Assembly (NCBI RefSeq): GCF_037200945.1
Contig: NZ_JBBCGP010000001.1
Location: forward strand, 2,168,501-2,232,500
Direction: 5' to 3'
DNA: 64,000 nt
Source of the DNA: Methylovirgula sp.
GTDB lineage: Bacteria > Pseudomonadota > Alphaproteobacteria > Rhizobiales > Beijerinckiaceae
Shown here: piece by piece, positions 33,401-42,371 of the stretch
How positions within the stretch are numbered: position 1 is the first letter of the stretch
How the letters are laid out: each line of letters opens with the position of its first letter
The notes under the pieces: model-generated
Database searches by the model: none
Seen by the model: only the letters and a program-made list of their open reading frames with translations
What the model was told of the DNA's origin: nothing
Made by a program: the position numbers and the translations under genes

Positions 33401-33410
33401 CGCTTTGAGT

Positions 33411-34934
33411 TTAGGAGAGCCCGAGCTTTTGGGCGAGGCCGATGCGCTGCAATTTGCCCGTCGCGCCTTTCGGGATTTCCGCAAGGAAGATGATCTTGCG
33501 CGGCGTCTTGAATGCCGCGAGGCGGTTTGAAAGAAAGTCACGCAACTCGCTCTCCGTTGCGGTATGTCCCTCGCGCAGAACGACAGCAGCGGCAACGTCT
33601 TCGCCAAGCTTGTCGTGCGGCATGGCGAACGTCACGACCTGTTCCACCGCAGGATGATCGAGCAACGCCTCATCGACTTCACGCGGCGAAATTTTCTCGC
33701 CGGCGCGATTGATGATTTCCTTAAGCCGTCCGGTCAGGCTTAAATGTCCATCGGCGTCGATCATGCCCTGATCGCCGGTACGGAACCAGCCATTGGTGAA
33801 GGCGCTCGCATTTGCGGAAGGATTGTTCTCATAACCTGCAGTGACGTTGTCGCCGCGGATTACGACTTCGCCAATCTCGCCGATGCCGAGCAGATTGCCA
33901 TCTTCATCCATGATGCCGATCTCAGGGCCGGCCGGCAGGCCGACCGCGCCCGGCTTACGAGTCCCACGCAGCGGATTGGACGCCATCTGATGCGAGGCTT
34001 CGGTCATGCCATAGGCTTCGATCAGCGGCGCGTTGAAGGTAGCCTCAAGTTCGCCAATCAATTGCGGCGGCATCGACGCCGACGAGGAGCGCAGGAAGCG
34101 CAGCGGATAACGCGCGATCGTCTCTTTGTTGTTGTTCGCACGCGCGAGGATCGCCTGGTGCATTGTCGGCACGGCGGTGTACCAGGTCGGTTTGCTCTCT
34201 TCCATCCAGCCAAAGAACTTCAGCGCATTGAAGCCCGGCGTGCAGAAAATCTGGCTGCCGCGCGAGAGCGGCGCGAGAAGGCCGGCGATCAGGCCGTGGA
34301 TGTGGAACAGCGGCATGATGTTCAAGCCGCGATCGGCGTCGGAAAATTCGAGCGCCGCGGCGATGTTCTGCGCCGAGGCGGTGACGTTCCCCTGCGTGAG
34401 TGGCACGATCTTCGGCCGTGAGGTGGTGCCAGACGTATGGAGGATCAACGCGACATCGTCGGTTTCGCCATAGCCGGAATTGGCGGCGGCTTTCTTTTCG
34501 CCGCCCGACAGCGTGAAGACGCCAGCAGCGACGCTCGGGTCCGGCGTCAAAGTCAAAACCGCGATACCAAGCTTCTGCGCGACCTCGACCGCCGGCGACT
34601 TGCTGCCAGCCTCGACCACAAGTGCCTTGGCGCTGAGGTCACTCATATAGAATTCGAATTCGTCGGCCTTGTAGGCCGGGTTCAGCGGCGCTGCGGTCGC
34701 GCCCGTCGCGATGGCAACGAAGCTCGTCGCCATCTCCGGGCCATTCGGCAGGACAATGGCGACACGGTCATTACGGCCGATGCCAGATCCGTTGAGCGTC
34801 GCGACGGTGTCGGCGACGAGTTTGCGGAACGCATCATAAGTCAGGGCCTGCGTGTTCGGCGCCGTGACGGCGGCCGCGTCGCCGCGTCCGACGGCGAGCA
34901 GATCTTGCAGGGTCCGGATCGAAACCATCTTCAT
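33411..34934 (-). CDS. oxalate-CoA ligase-like acyl-CoA synthetase
   Basis: A 507-residue AMP-forming ligase. The nucleotide loop HTSGTTSRPKIVPLTQ, EAYGMTEASHQMASNPL and the C-terminal hinge/Lys region (GRLKEIINRAGEKISP and KGATGKLQR) are intact. Segments such as ATAAPLNPAYKADEFEFYMS, MPLFHIHGLIAGLLAPLSRG and PTWYTAVPTMHQAIL closely resemble, from memory, oxalyl-CoA synthetases of plants, fungi and methylotrophs (AAE3/Pcs60). The genomic setting supports oxalate: a PanE-like reductase gene 19 bases upstream and an oxalate/formate antiporter gene divergent. ATG 34934 is chosen; the frame is open to 35024. Confidence 0.85.
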   Translation of the reverse strand: MKMVSIRTLQDLLAVGRGDAAAVTAPNTQALTYDAFRKLVADTVATLNGSGIGRNDRVAIVLPNGPEMATSFVAIATGATAAPLNPAYKADEFEFYMSDLSAKALVVEAGSKSPAVEVAQKLGIAVLTLTPDPSVAAGVFTLSGGEKKAAANSGYGETDDVALILHTSGTTSRPKIVPLTQGNVTASAQNIAAALEFSDADRGLNIMPLFHIHGLIAGLLAPLSRGSQIFCTPGFNALKFFGWMEESKPTWYTAVPTMHQAILARANNNKETIARYPLRFLRSSSASMPPQLIGELEATFNAPLIEAYGMTEASHQMASNPLRGTRKPGAVGLPAGPEIGIMDEDGNLLGIGEIGEVVIRGDNVTAGYENNPSANASAFTNGWFRTGDQGMIDADGHLSLTGRLKEIINRAGEKISPREVDEALLDHPAVEQVVTFAMPHDKLGEDVAAAVVLREGHTATESELRDFLSNRLAAFKTPRKIIFLAEIPKGATGKLQRIGLAQKLGLS

Positions 34935-34953
34935 TCCCCAATAAAGCGCCGGA

Positions 34954-35955
34954 TCAGGCCGGCTCGACAACAAGGCGGCCTTTGTGATCGGCCAAGGTTT
35001 TTCCGAGAAGTTTGACGACGGCATAAAGCGCGTCGAGATGTGGCGACGGCACGCTGACGATGCGGCCGAGTTCGATCACCGAGCCAAGCAAGGCGTCGGC
35101 TTCGAGTGCGCGTCCGGTTTCGACATCCTGCAACATCGAGGTCTTGTGCGGCCCGACGGCCTCGGCACCCGAGATGCGCTTTTCGAGTGGGATACGGAAG
35201 CGAATCCCCAGCGCCTCGCCGATCGCTTTCACCTCGCGCATCACGTCCTCCGCCAGCTTGCGCGTCAGGCCAAAGCGGCAGATGTCCTCAAGTGTCGCAT
35301 GGGTCAGCGCGCTGATCGGGTTGAACGTCGCATTGCCCCAAAGCTTCGTCCAAAGCTCGGTGCGGATATCGGCGACGATCGGCGCCTTGAACCCGGCCCT
35401 GGTGAAGGCCGCGGCGATGATCTCCAGCCTCTCAGTCGGCTTGCCATCGACTTCGGCGAGCGAGAAACGATAACCTTCGATGTGCTTGATGACGCCAGGG
35501 CGCTCGATCTCTGCCGCCGGATAGACGACGCTGGCGAGCACGCGCTCGATCGGCAGATTGTCGGCAATGACACCGCCCGGGTCGACGCTTTCGAGCCGCA
35601 CGCCTTCATGCGCGCCGCCATGTTTGAAGAAATACCACCACGGAATGCCGTTCTGCGCCGTCAGCACACTGGTCTCCGGCCCATAGAGCGCGGGAAGATC
35701 GCGCACGACAGCGGCAACTTGATGCGCCTTCATGCCGAGAATGACGAGATCCTGCGTGCCAACATCGGCAATGCGATCCGAGGCTTTGACCTTGGCGACA
35801 ATTTCCTTGTCGCCTTCGATCAGTTTCAAACCGTTGGCGTTGATCGCAGCAAGATGCGGCCCGCGAGCGATGACGCTGACGTCCTCGCCTGCGTCTGCGA
35901 GTTTCGCCGCGAGCAGGCCGCCAATCGCGCCAGCACCAATTACGCATATTCTCAT
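34954..35955 (-). CDS. ketopantoate reductase (PanE/ApbA) family; candidate oxalyl-CoA reductase
   Basis: A 333-residue two-domain reductase. The N-terminal dinucleotide motif CVIGAGAIGGLLAAKL, the VILGMKAHQ segment and the C-terminal helical domain (ELWTKLWGNATFNPISALT, with a Lys in the catalytic position) match the PanE family. It could make pantoate. However, in Methylobacterium extorquens a second PanE paralogue is known to act in oxalate use as an oxalyl-CoA reductase. The tight linkage to an oxalate-CoA ligase and an oxalate transporter makes that role more likely here. MMRICV leaves the choice of first ATG open. Confidence 0.85.
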   Translation of the reverse strand: MRICVIGAGAIGGLLAAKLADAGEDVSVIARGPHLAAINANGLKLIEGDKEIVAKVKASDRIADVGTQDLVILGMKAHQVAAVVRDLPALYGPETSVLTAQNGIPWWYFFKHGGAHEGVRLESVDPGGVIADNLPIERVLASVVYPAAEIERPGVIKHIEGYRFSLAEVDGKPTERLEIIAAAFTRAGFKAPIVADIRTELWTKLWGNATFNPISALTHATLEDICRFGLTRKLAEDVMREVKAIGEALGIRFRIPLEKRISGAEAVGPHKTSMLQDVETGRALEADALLGSVIELGRIVSVPSPHLDALYAVVKLLGKTLADHKGRLVVEPA

Positions 35956-36207
35956 CAATCGAAACCCTTCCAGCGATGGTCGCAGGGATCGGCGGCTGCG
36001 CCGGGATATATCTGGCGTGTCAATGCCGCATCTCAGATGGCTTTGTCCACCCTTGCGGGTGCGTGAAAATGCTCACTTAGCGAATATGCTGCATCGCAAA
36101 ACATTGCAAACGATCGGCTTTTGGCGCTCGACCGCCGAAAAAATTGTTGCGTGGCGCCGTTTCTGTCGGCACATTCCCGCGCCATTACAAAAAGGGGCGC
36201 GTAGAAA
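35956..36207. other. divergent promoter region of the oxalate module
   Basis: About 250 bases between the reductase gene (leftward) and the antiporter gene (rightward). It must carry the promoters of both units. I see no motif I can name with confidence. Confidence 0.4.
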
Positions 36208-37506
36208 ATGAGCGTTGCTGCGGGGGAAGAAGTCATCGTTTCTGAAAACAGTAGCGCCAATCGTTGGGTGCAATTGTTGATCGGCATCGTCTGCATGACG
36301 ATGATCGCCAATTTGCAGTACGGCTGGACACTCTTTGTCGGCCCGCTCCACGACGCGTTCGGTTGGAAGATGGCCTCGATCCAGGTCGCTTTCACCATTT
36401 TCGTGGTCTGCGAAACCTGGCTTGTTCCCTTTGAAGGCTATTTCGAAGATCTGTTTGGCCCGCGACCGCTCGTCATTTTCGGCGGCGTGCTCGTCGGCAT
36501 CGCGTGGGCTTTGAACTCCCAGATCACCGGCCTCTCCGGCCTTTACATCGCCCAGGCGATCGGCGGCATTGGCGCCGGCGCGATCTACGGCTCCTGCGTC
36601 GGCAATGCGGTGAAGTGGTTTCCCGACCATCGCGGCCTTGCGGCGGGGCTCACCGCCGCGGGTTTCGGCATCGGCTCGGCTTTGACCATCGTGCCGATCT
36701 CGCATGTCATCGCAGCGCACGGCTATCAAAACGCGTTTCTTTATTTCGGCATCATCCAGGGCATCGTCGTCTGTATTTGCGCACTGCTGCTGCGTTCGCC
36801 GAATAAGGACGATGCATATCAAGCCGCGCTTGCCGCCGGCGAGCAGGGGCGTCAATTCGCGCCCAAGGAAATGCTGCGCACGCCGCTGTTCTGGTTGCTC
36901 TACGCGATGTTCGTGATGATGGCCGCTGGCGGCTTGATGGCGACCGCGCAGCTTGCCCCGATCGCCAAGGATTTCGGCGTTGCCAAAGTGCCCGTCAGCT
37001 TCTTTGCCTTCACCATGCCGGCGTTGGTGTTCGCGTTGGCGCTCGACCGAACGCTCAATGGATTGACGCGGCCGTTCTTCGGTTGGGTGTCGGATCGGAT
37101 CGGTCGCGAAAGCACGATGTTCATCGCCTTCGGCGTCGAGGGTCTGGCGATCCTCGCGTTGAGCAAATACGGCCACACGCCGGGCCTGTTCGTGGTGCTC
37201 AGCGGCCTCGTCTTCTTCGGCTGGGGCGAAATCTATTCGTTGTTTCCGGCAACGTGCACGGATTCCTTCGGCTCGAAGTTCGCGACGACGAATGCCGGCC
37301 TGCTTTATACGGCGAAGGGCACCGCCGCGCTGCTCGTGCCGTTTTCAAGCAAGCTCACCGAATGGACCGGTAGCTGGCATCTCGTTTTCTTGATTGCAGC
37401 CGGGCTCAATATCGTGACCGCGCTGCTTGCGATCTTCGTGCTGCGGCCGCTGCGGCGTAAATATGCTGCGGCCGGGAAGTTGTCCTACACCGACTTATTG
37501 GAATAA
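36208..37506 (+). CDS. oxalate/formate antiporter-like MFS transporter
   Basis: A 432-residue 12-span major facilitator protein. It matches OxlT-type carriers in several blocks: ANLQYGWTLFVGPLHDAFGW, GGIGAGAIYGSCVGNAVKWF, AAGLTAAGFGIGSALT and FFGWGEIYSLFPATCTDSFG. OxlT exchanges oxalate for formate across the inner membrane. Together with the divergent ligase and reductase genes it forms an oxalate uptake and activation module. Formate export would fit a pathway with oxalyl-CoA decarboxylation, but no frc/oxc genes are visible in this window. ATG 36208 is the first plausible start. Confidence 0.88.
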   Translation: MSVAAGEEVIVSENSSANRWVQLLIGIVCMTMIANLQYGWTLFVGPLHDAFGWKMASIQVAFTIFVVCETWLVPFEGYFEDLFGPRPLVIFGGVLVGIAWALNSQITGLSGLYIAQAIGGIGAGAIYGSCVGNAVKWFPDHRGLAAGLTAAGFGIGSALTIVPISHVIAAHGYQNAFLYFGIIQGIVVCICALLLRSPNKDDAYQAALAAGEQGRQFAPKEMLRTPLFWLLYAMFVMMAAGGLMATAQLAPIAKDFGVAKVPVSFFAFTMPALVFALALDRTLNGLTRPFFGWVSDRIGRESTMFIAFGVEGLAILALSKYGHTPGLFVVLSGLVFFGWGEIYSLFPATCTDSFGSKFATTNAGLLYTAKGTAALLVPFSSKLTEWTGSWHLVFLIAAGLNIVTALLAIFVLRPLRRKYAAAGKLSYTDLLE

Positions 37507-37956
37507 GCCGAATCCGAAAGCCGGAGCTTGGGGCGTTACCCGAGCGTAGAAATCAATATGCACCCGGTGCTGGCCGGTGCCGTTACCGTCGATCGCGTCG
37601 GTGAAAGTTGACGGTTCGATCTCAAGTTCGACGTAGGTCGGATCGTAATATTTATATTCAACGATCGTCACCGGCAGCAGATTATAGACGGTGTCCGCCC
37701 AGGCGCGCACGCGCCACAGGCCGTAATTCATCGGCAGCGCGCAGGCGACGTGGAAAGAGTGCGAAATATCGAGATCGGTATATTCCGAATTGCGCAATGA
37801 CACGCCGACATTGCGTGCATTGAGGACGCGCACGCTGTCATGCTCGACGAGCAGGTCGAAGCTCGCCAGCGGCGGCCGGTAGATTTCATGCACCGGTTGG
37901 ATCGCCGGCTGATGCGCATTTAGGACGAGAGCCAGGAATGCCGCCGCCGTCATCAT
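37495..37956 (-). CDS. hypothetical exported protein
   Basis: A 153-residue protein with GGGAGAAG immediately before its ATG pair and an N-terminal hydrophobic stretch (MMTAAAFLALVLNA) that may be a signal peptide. The remainder is beta-rich by composition (LLPVTIVEYKYYDPTYVELE). I do not recognise the family. Its end overlaps the antiporter stop by 12 bases on the opposite strand. The strong ribosome-binding site supports it. Confidence 0.6.
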   Translation of the reverse strand: MMTAAAFLALVLNAHQPAIQPVHEIYRPPLASFDLLVEHDSVRVLNARNVGVSLRNSEYTDLDISHSFHVACALPMNYGLWRVRAWADTVYNLLPVTIVEYKYYDPTYVELEIEPSTFTDAIDGNGTGQHRVHIDFYARVTPQAPAFGFGLFQ

Positions 37957-38083
37957 CTTCTCCCAGTCGCGCCGCGAAACCCGGCCTACGGTCGACTTTT
38001 TGCGCCGCGCCGCGCGAAAAGTCTATCGGCGCGAAGATCACGACATCGCGGGGCGGCAATCCTGTTGTGAAATTGGCTGGCGC

Positions 38084-39295
38084 TTACAGATTCCGCGGCA
38101 GGAAATAGGCAAGGACGCCAATCAGCGGCAGGAAGGCTGTCACGTGATAGACGAAGGTGATGCTCGTCGCATCCGCGACCACGCCGAGCACAGCCGCCGC
38201 GAGACCCGCGATGCCGAACGCCAGCCCGAAGAAAAGTCCAGCGACCGCGCCGATGCGTTCGGGCAAGAGTTCTTGCGCATAGACGATGATCGCCGCGAAA
38301 GCCGAGGACAGAACGAAGCCGATGATGAAGCTCAGCACGATCGTCGCCGGGAAATTCACGTAGGGGAGGGCGAGCGTGAAGGGCAATATGCCGAGGATCG
38401 ATCCCCAGATCACATAACGCCGGCCGATACGGTCGCCGATCGGGCCGCCTAAGAAAGTGCCGAGCGCCGAAGCGCCGAGGAAGACGAACAGGCAGATCTG
38501 CGCCGTCTGCACGGGCACATGGAACTTCTGGATGAGATAGAACGTGTAATAGCTGGTAAAGCTCGCAAGGTAGACGAACTTCGAGAACATCAGCGCGAGC
38601 AGGACCGCGAGTGCGCCCGCAACGTGCTTGCGTGTCAGCCCATGGCCACCGACGAGCGTCTTCGCCCGCTTCGGCATGGCGGCGAGCCGTGCGGCATACC
38701 AGCGGCTGATGTGAGAAAGCAGAAAAATCCCGGTGAGCGGTAGGAGCGCGAGCCAGGCGATCGCCTTTTCCCCGAACGGCACGACGAAAAGCGCGGCGAG
38801 CAACGGGCCCATGGCCTGACCCGTGTTGCCACCGACCTGAAACAAAGATTGCGCGAGCCCATGCTGGCCGCCGGACGCCAAACGCGCGACGCGCGAGGAT
38901 TCGGGGTGGAACACCGAGGAGCCGACGCCGATGAGCGCGGCCGCAATCAGAACCGAATAATAGTTCCCGGCAAAGGCGAGCAGAAGCAGACCGCAGAGGG
39001 TCACCGTCATGCCGACCGGCAGCGAATAAGGCTTCGGATTTTTGTCCGTATAGAGCCCGATCAACGGCTGCAACAGCGAGCCGGTGAGCTGGAAGGCAAG
39101 CGTGATCAGGCCGATTTGGCTGAAGCTGAGCCGGAACGAGGTCTTGAGGATGGGGTAGACGGCGGGCAGCAGCGACTGAACGGTATCGTTCAGGAGATGC
39201 GCGCCGCTCAGCATCAACAGGAGCGTGAAAAGAGTCGTCTCGGTATTTGCCGCGCCGTACGGAGGCGTGGCCTCGACTTTTGAATTCAGGGACAT
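38084..39295 (-). CDS. MFS transporter, fosmidomycin-resistance (Fsr) type
   Basis: A 403-residue 12-span transporter. The pattern LSGAHLLNDTVQSLLPAVYP with SFSQIGLITLAFQLTGSLLQ, and GVGSSVFHPESSRVARLASG, are hallmarks of the Fsr subfamily of drug efflux proteins. Resistance to fosmidomycin is known for E. coli Fsr; the real substrate here is unknown. ATG 39295 (MSLNSKVE) is used because the frame upstream runs into tRNA-His. It lies 15 bases downstream of that tRNA on the same strand. Confidence 0.88.
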   Translation of the reverse strand: MSLNSKVEATPPYGAANTETTLFTLLLMLSGAHLLNDTVQSLLPAVYPILKTSFRLSFSQIGLITLAFQLTGSLLQPLIGLYTDKNPKPYSLPVGMTVTLCGLLLLAFAGNYYSVLIAAALIGVGSSVFHPESSRVARLASGGQHGLAQSLFQVGGNTGQAMGPLLAALFVVPFGEKAIAWLALLPLTGIFLLSHISRWYAARLAAMPKRAKTLVGGHGLTRKHVAGALAVLLALMFSKFVYLASFTSYYTFYLIQKFHVPVQTAQICLFVFLGASALGTFLGGPIGDRIGRRYVIWGSILGILPFTLALPYVNFPATIVLSFIIGFVLSSAFAAIIVYAQELLPERIGAVAGLFFGLAFGIAGLAAAVLGVVADATSITFVYHVTAFLPLIGVLAYFLPRNL

Positions 39296-39309
39296 GGCAA
39301 GTCGCTTGA

Positions 39310-39386
39310 TGGTACCGCCACCCCGGTTTGAACGGGGGACCTCTAGATCCACAATCTAGCGCTCTAACCAACTGAGCTATGGCGGC
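39310..39386 (-). tRNA. tRNA-His (anticodon GTG)
   Basis: On the minus strand the acceptor GCCGCCA pairs with TGGCGGT, giving a G1-U72 wobble. The discriminator is A and CCA is encoded. The anticodon stem CTAGA/TCTAG closes loop TTGTGGA with anticodon GTG. The base before position 1 is T, so no G-1 is encoded and the discriminator is not C73. This is the alphaproteobacterial variant of tRNA-His rather than the common bacterial form. Confidence 0.95.
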
Positions 39387-39645
39387 ATAAGGGTTTTCGC
39401 GGCGGAAACTATGGCGATCGCCGCGGCATTGCAAGGCTTCGCGGTGCAGGCCAGATACGATCTTAAGGCAGCTCACAAGGAAATGTGTTTTTGCCCCTCC
39501 CGCACATTAAGCATGAATCGATCAACTTGGGCAGAAATGCTAGGGATTAATGGACCGCCGCCGGACGAGGCTTTAGGACCTTGTTAAGGCTATCCGTGGC
39601 GGCGGAGGGGGCCGAAGGATACGACGGAAGAGAGCCTCTGCCGCG

Positions 39646-42363
39646 ATGATTGCCTATGTCAGCGAGCCCGGGATCAGCCCCCAGGCAATTGAGACTGCAC
39701 TCCGGGCTTTATCCCTCCGTGACGAGGCGATCCCGTTTTTCGTCGCCGCTCCAGCGGGCGATGCCTACCGAATCATTGCTGCCAGCCAGACGATGCTGAC
39801 GCTGTTCGAGGTCCCAGACCTCGCGGCCCTGACAGCGCGGCTCTTTGGCGGCGCGGACGCCGGTGCCAGGCGAATCGGTGTTCAGGCGCAGACCTTGGCG
39901 CTCGACGGCGCGCCACGGCTTGAGCGTTTGAATTTCGCGCTGACGCCGGAAAGCGAGACCATCACGTTCCTCTGCCGCCGTATCGCGGATGCCGGGCACG
40001 GATCGCTCTATGTCGCCGCCTCTCTCGGTGTCGGCGCGCTTCTGGCGCGGCGCCAGGCGGCTGCGGAACCGCCGCCGGCGGAAGTCGAGGTCGTAAGCCC
40101 TATCGCGTTGCCGCCTGTGCTGGACCTCGACGAGGTACGCAAGCTGCTCGCGGGCCGCATTGGCGCACGCACCAATGTCCGGTTTCTCTGGCGCACCGAC
40201 GGCACCGATAAGGTCACAGAGATTACGCCGCCGCTGGCCGACGTGGTGGGCACCGAGGCCGCCAATATTCTCGGCAAGGATTTCGCCGACGTCGCCAAAT
40301 ATCTCGATCAGGAACCGCAAGGGCCGTTGGCGCGCGCCTTCGCCCGGCGCGAAACCTTCAGCGGCGTCGAAGTTTTGTGGCCGATCGCGGGTGCCGCCGC
40401 GGCCGTGCCTGTTGGGCTCGGCGGTCTTCCGGCGTTCGACCGCGAACGGCGATTCGACGGTTATCGCGGCTTCGGCGTCATCTACATCGATCGACTGACG
40501 GCAAGTGCGCCGCGCGCCTTCATGGAAGAGCTGCCGATTCCCGCCGAGGCGGCTCCAGCCATGGTGCCGGATTTGCCCGTCGACACGACGCCCGAGGCTG
40601 TCCTAGAACCGGCAGCGACGCTTGCAGCGCATAATGTCGTGACGCTCTATCCGGTCCCGACACCGAAGACGGATGAGCCGCAGCCGATCGCGGATGAACT
40701 GCCACCGATCGCGGCAGAGCCGCCGCCAAGCGTGCCGGAGATTTCAGAGCCTTTGGCTGAAGCGCGCGAGGAACTAGAAGAAGAGGGCTTGCTGTCGCAC
40801 GACGAGGCCTCGGCGTTCCGGGCCATCGGCGATGTGCTCGCGGAAGACTCCCCGCCGCCGATCGAGCCCGAGTCTGAACACGCGTTTTCGCCGGCGCTCA
40901 GCGGCAATGCCGCGTCGATTCTCGACCGCCTGCCGCTCGGTATTCTGGTGAGCCGCGACAATGTCGCGATTTACGCCAATCGCACACTGCTCGATCTGTT
41001 GGGCTTTGCCGACGAGGATGCGTTTCATGCAGCCGGCGGCATGGCGCGGCTGTTTCATCTCGCGCCGAATGGCTCCGACGTGATCGGCGTGCGCACGGCT
41101 TCTGGCGAGACGCTGTCGGCGCGGGCGCGCCTGCAGGCGACCGAATGGGATCATCTGCCGGCGACTTTGCTGACATTGCGCCGCGACGAAAAGCCCGACC
41201 AGACCGCGCAGCTCGAGGCCGATCTGCGCACGCAAAAAGGCGAGGCCCGCGAACTCAGCGCCATCCTCGATACCGCGACTGACGGCCTTGTGATCCTCGG
41301 TCCGGACGGAAGGATCGTGACCCTCAACCGATCCGGCGAAGCGCTTTTCGGCTACGACCAGAGCGAAGTTGTCGGCCAGCCGCTCACCGTCCTCATCGCC
41401 GCCGACAGCCAGAGCAAAGTGCTCGACTATTTCGACGGCATGAAATCGACCGGCGTCGCGAGCCTTCTCAACGATGGCCGCGAGATCACCGGCCGCGCCA
41501 AGCAGGGCGGCTTGATCCCGATCTTCATGACGTTGAGCCGTGTCGGGCCGGCGAAGGCTGATCCGGCGCAGCAGAAATTCTGCGCCCTTTTCAGGGATAT
41601 GACGCATTGGAAGAAAGTTGAGGAAGAACTTAAACAGGCGCGTCAGGAGGCCGAACGCGCAAGCGCGTTGAAGTCCGATTTTCTGGCCAAGGTCAGCCAT
41701 GAAATCCGCACGCCGCTCAACGCCATCATCGGTTTTGCCGAAGTGATGCTGGAAGAGCGTTTCGGCCCTGTGAGCAACGAACGCTATCGCGATTATCTGC
41801 GCGACATTCATACGTCCGGCGCGCATGTGATGAGCCTCGTCAACGATCTGCTTGATCTCTCGAAGATCGAGGCGGGCAAGATGGACTTGCAGTTCGTCTC
41901 GGTCGACATCAATCGGGCGATCTCTGAGGCCGTCGGCATCATGCAGCCGCAGGCTAATCAGGCGCGCATCATCATGCGCCTCTCGCTCGCGCCGCATCTG
42001 CCCAAGATCGTCGCCGACGAACGCTCGCTGCGTCAGATCCTGCTCAACCTTTTGTCGAACGCGGTGAAGTTCAACGAGCCCGGCGGCCAGGTCATCATCG
42101 CGTCGGCGCTGACCGATACCGGCAATGCGGTGATCCGTGTCCGCGACACCGGCATCGGGATGTCTGACAAAGACATCGAGACGGCGCTCGAACCTTTCCG
42201 CCAATTGACGACCTCGCGTCAGACGAATGGCACCGGCCTTGGCCTGCCGCTGACCAAGGCGCTTGTCGAGGCCAACCGGGCCTATTTCACGATCAAGAGC
42301 AAGAAGGACGAGGGCACCTTCGTGGAGGTGGCCTTCCCACCGGCGCGGGTGCTGGCGGAATAA
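39646..42363 (+). CDS. PAS-domain sensor histidine kinase, PdhS/PleC/DivJ-like
   Basis: A 905-residue soluble hybrid-free kinase. The first 430 residues are poorly conserved, with a Pro/Glu/Ala-rich segment (about 310-400). One PAS-like unit (LDRLPLGILVSRDNVAIYAN) and a clear PAS (ILDTATDGLVILGPDGRIVT) follow. HisKA has the phospho-acceptor H685 (KVSHEIRTPLNAIIGFAEVM), and the HATPase has LNLLSNAVKF, DTGIGM and GTGLGLPLTK. The H-box region and ALEPFRQ are typical of kinases that act on the cell-cycle regulator DivK. No partner regulator gene is adjacent. I see no transmembrane span. Confidence 0.85.
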   Translation: MIAYVSEPGISPQAIETALRALSLRDEAIPFFVAAPAGDAYRIIAASQTMLTLFEVPDLAALTARLFGGADAGARRIGVQAQTLALDGAPRLERLNFALTPESETITFLCRRIADAGHGSLYVAASLGVGALLARRQAAAEPPPAEVEVVSPIALPPVLDLDEVRKLLAGRIGARTNVRFLWRTDGTDKVTEITPPLADVVGTEAANILGKDFADVAKYLDQEPQGPLARAFARRETFSGVEVLWPIAGAAAAVPVGLGGLPAFDRERRFDGYRGFGVIYIDRLTASAPRAFMEELPIPAEAAPAMVPDLPVDTTPEAVLEPAATLAAHNVVTLYPVPTPKTDEPQPIADELPPIAAEPPPSVPEISEPLAEAREELEEEGLLSHDEASAFRAIGDVLAEDSPPPIEPESEHAFSPALSGNAASILDRLPLGILVSRDNVAIYANRTLLDLLGFADEDAFHAAGGMARLFHLAPNGSDVIGVRTASGETLSARARLQATEWDHLPATLLTLRRDEKPDQTAQLEADLRTQKGEARELSAILDTATDGLVILGPDGRIVTLNRSGEALFGYDQSEVVGQPLTVLIAADSQSKVLDYFDGMKSTGVASLLNDGREITGRAKQGGLIPIFMTLSRVGPAKADPAQQKFCALFRDMTHWKKVEEELKQARQEAERASALKSDFLAKVSHEIRTPLNAIIGFAEVMLEERFGPVSNERYRDYLRDIHTSGAHVMSLVNDLLDLSKIEAGKMDLQFVSVDINRAISEAVGIMQPQANQARIIMRLSLAPHLPKIVADERSLRQILLNLLSNAVKFNEPGGQVIIASALTDTGNAVIRVRDTGIGMSDKDIETALEPFRQLTTSRQTNGTGLGLPLTKALVEANRAYFTIKSKKDEGTFVEVAFPPARVLAE

Positions 42364-42371
42364 CCGGCCGC

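Noticed and set aside
37728..37919. Alternative small frame within the hypothetical gene at 37495-37956
   Set aside because: It is Arg/Ser-rich and lies out of frame inside a gene with a good ribosome-binding site.
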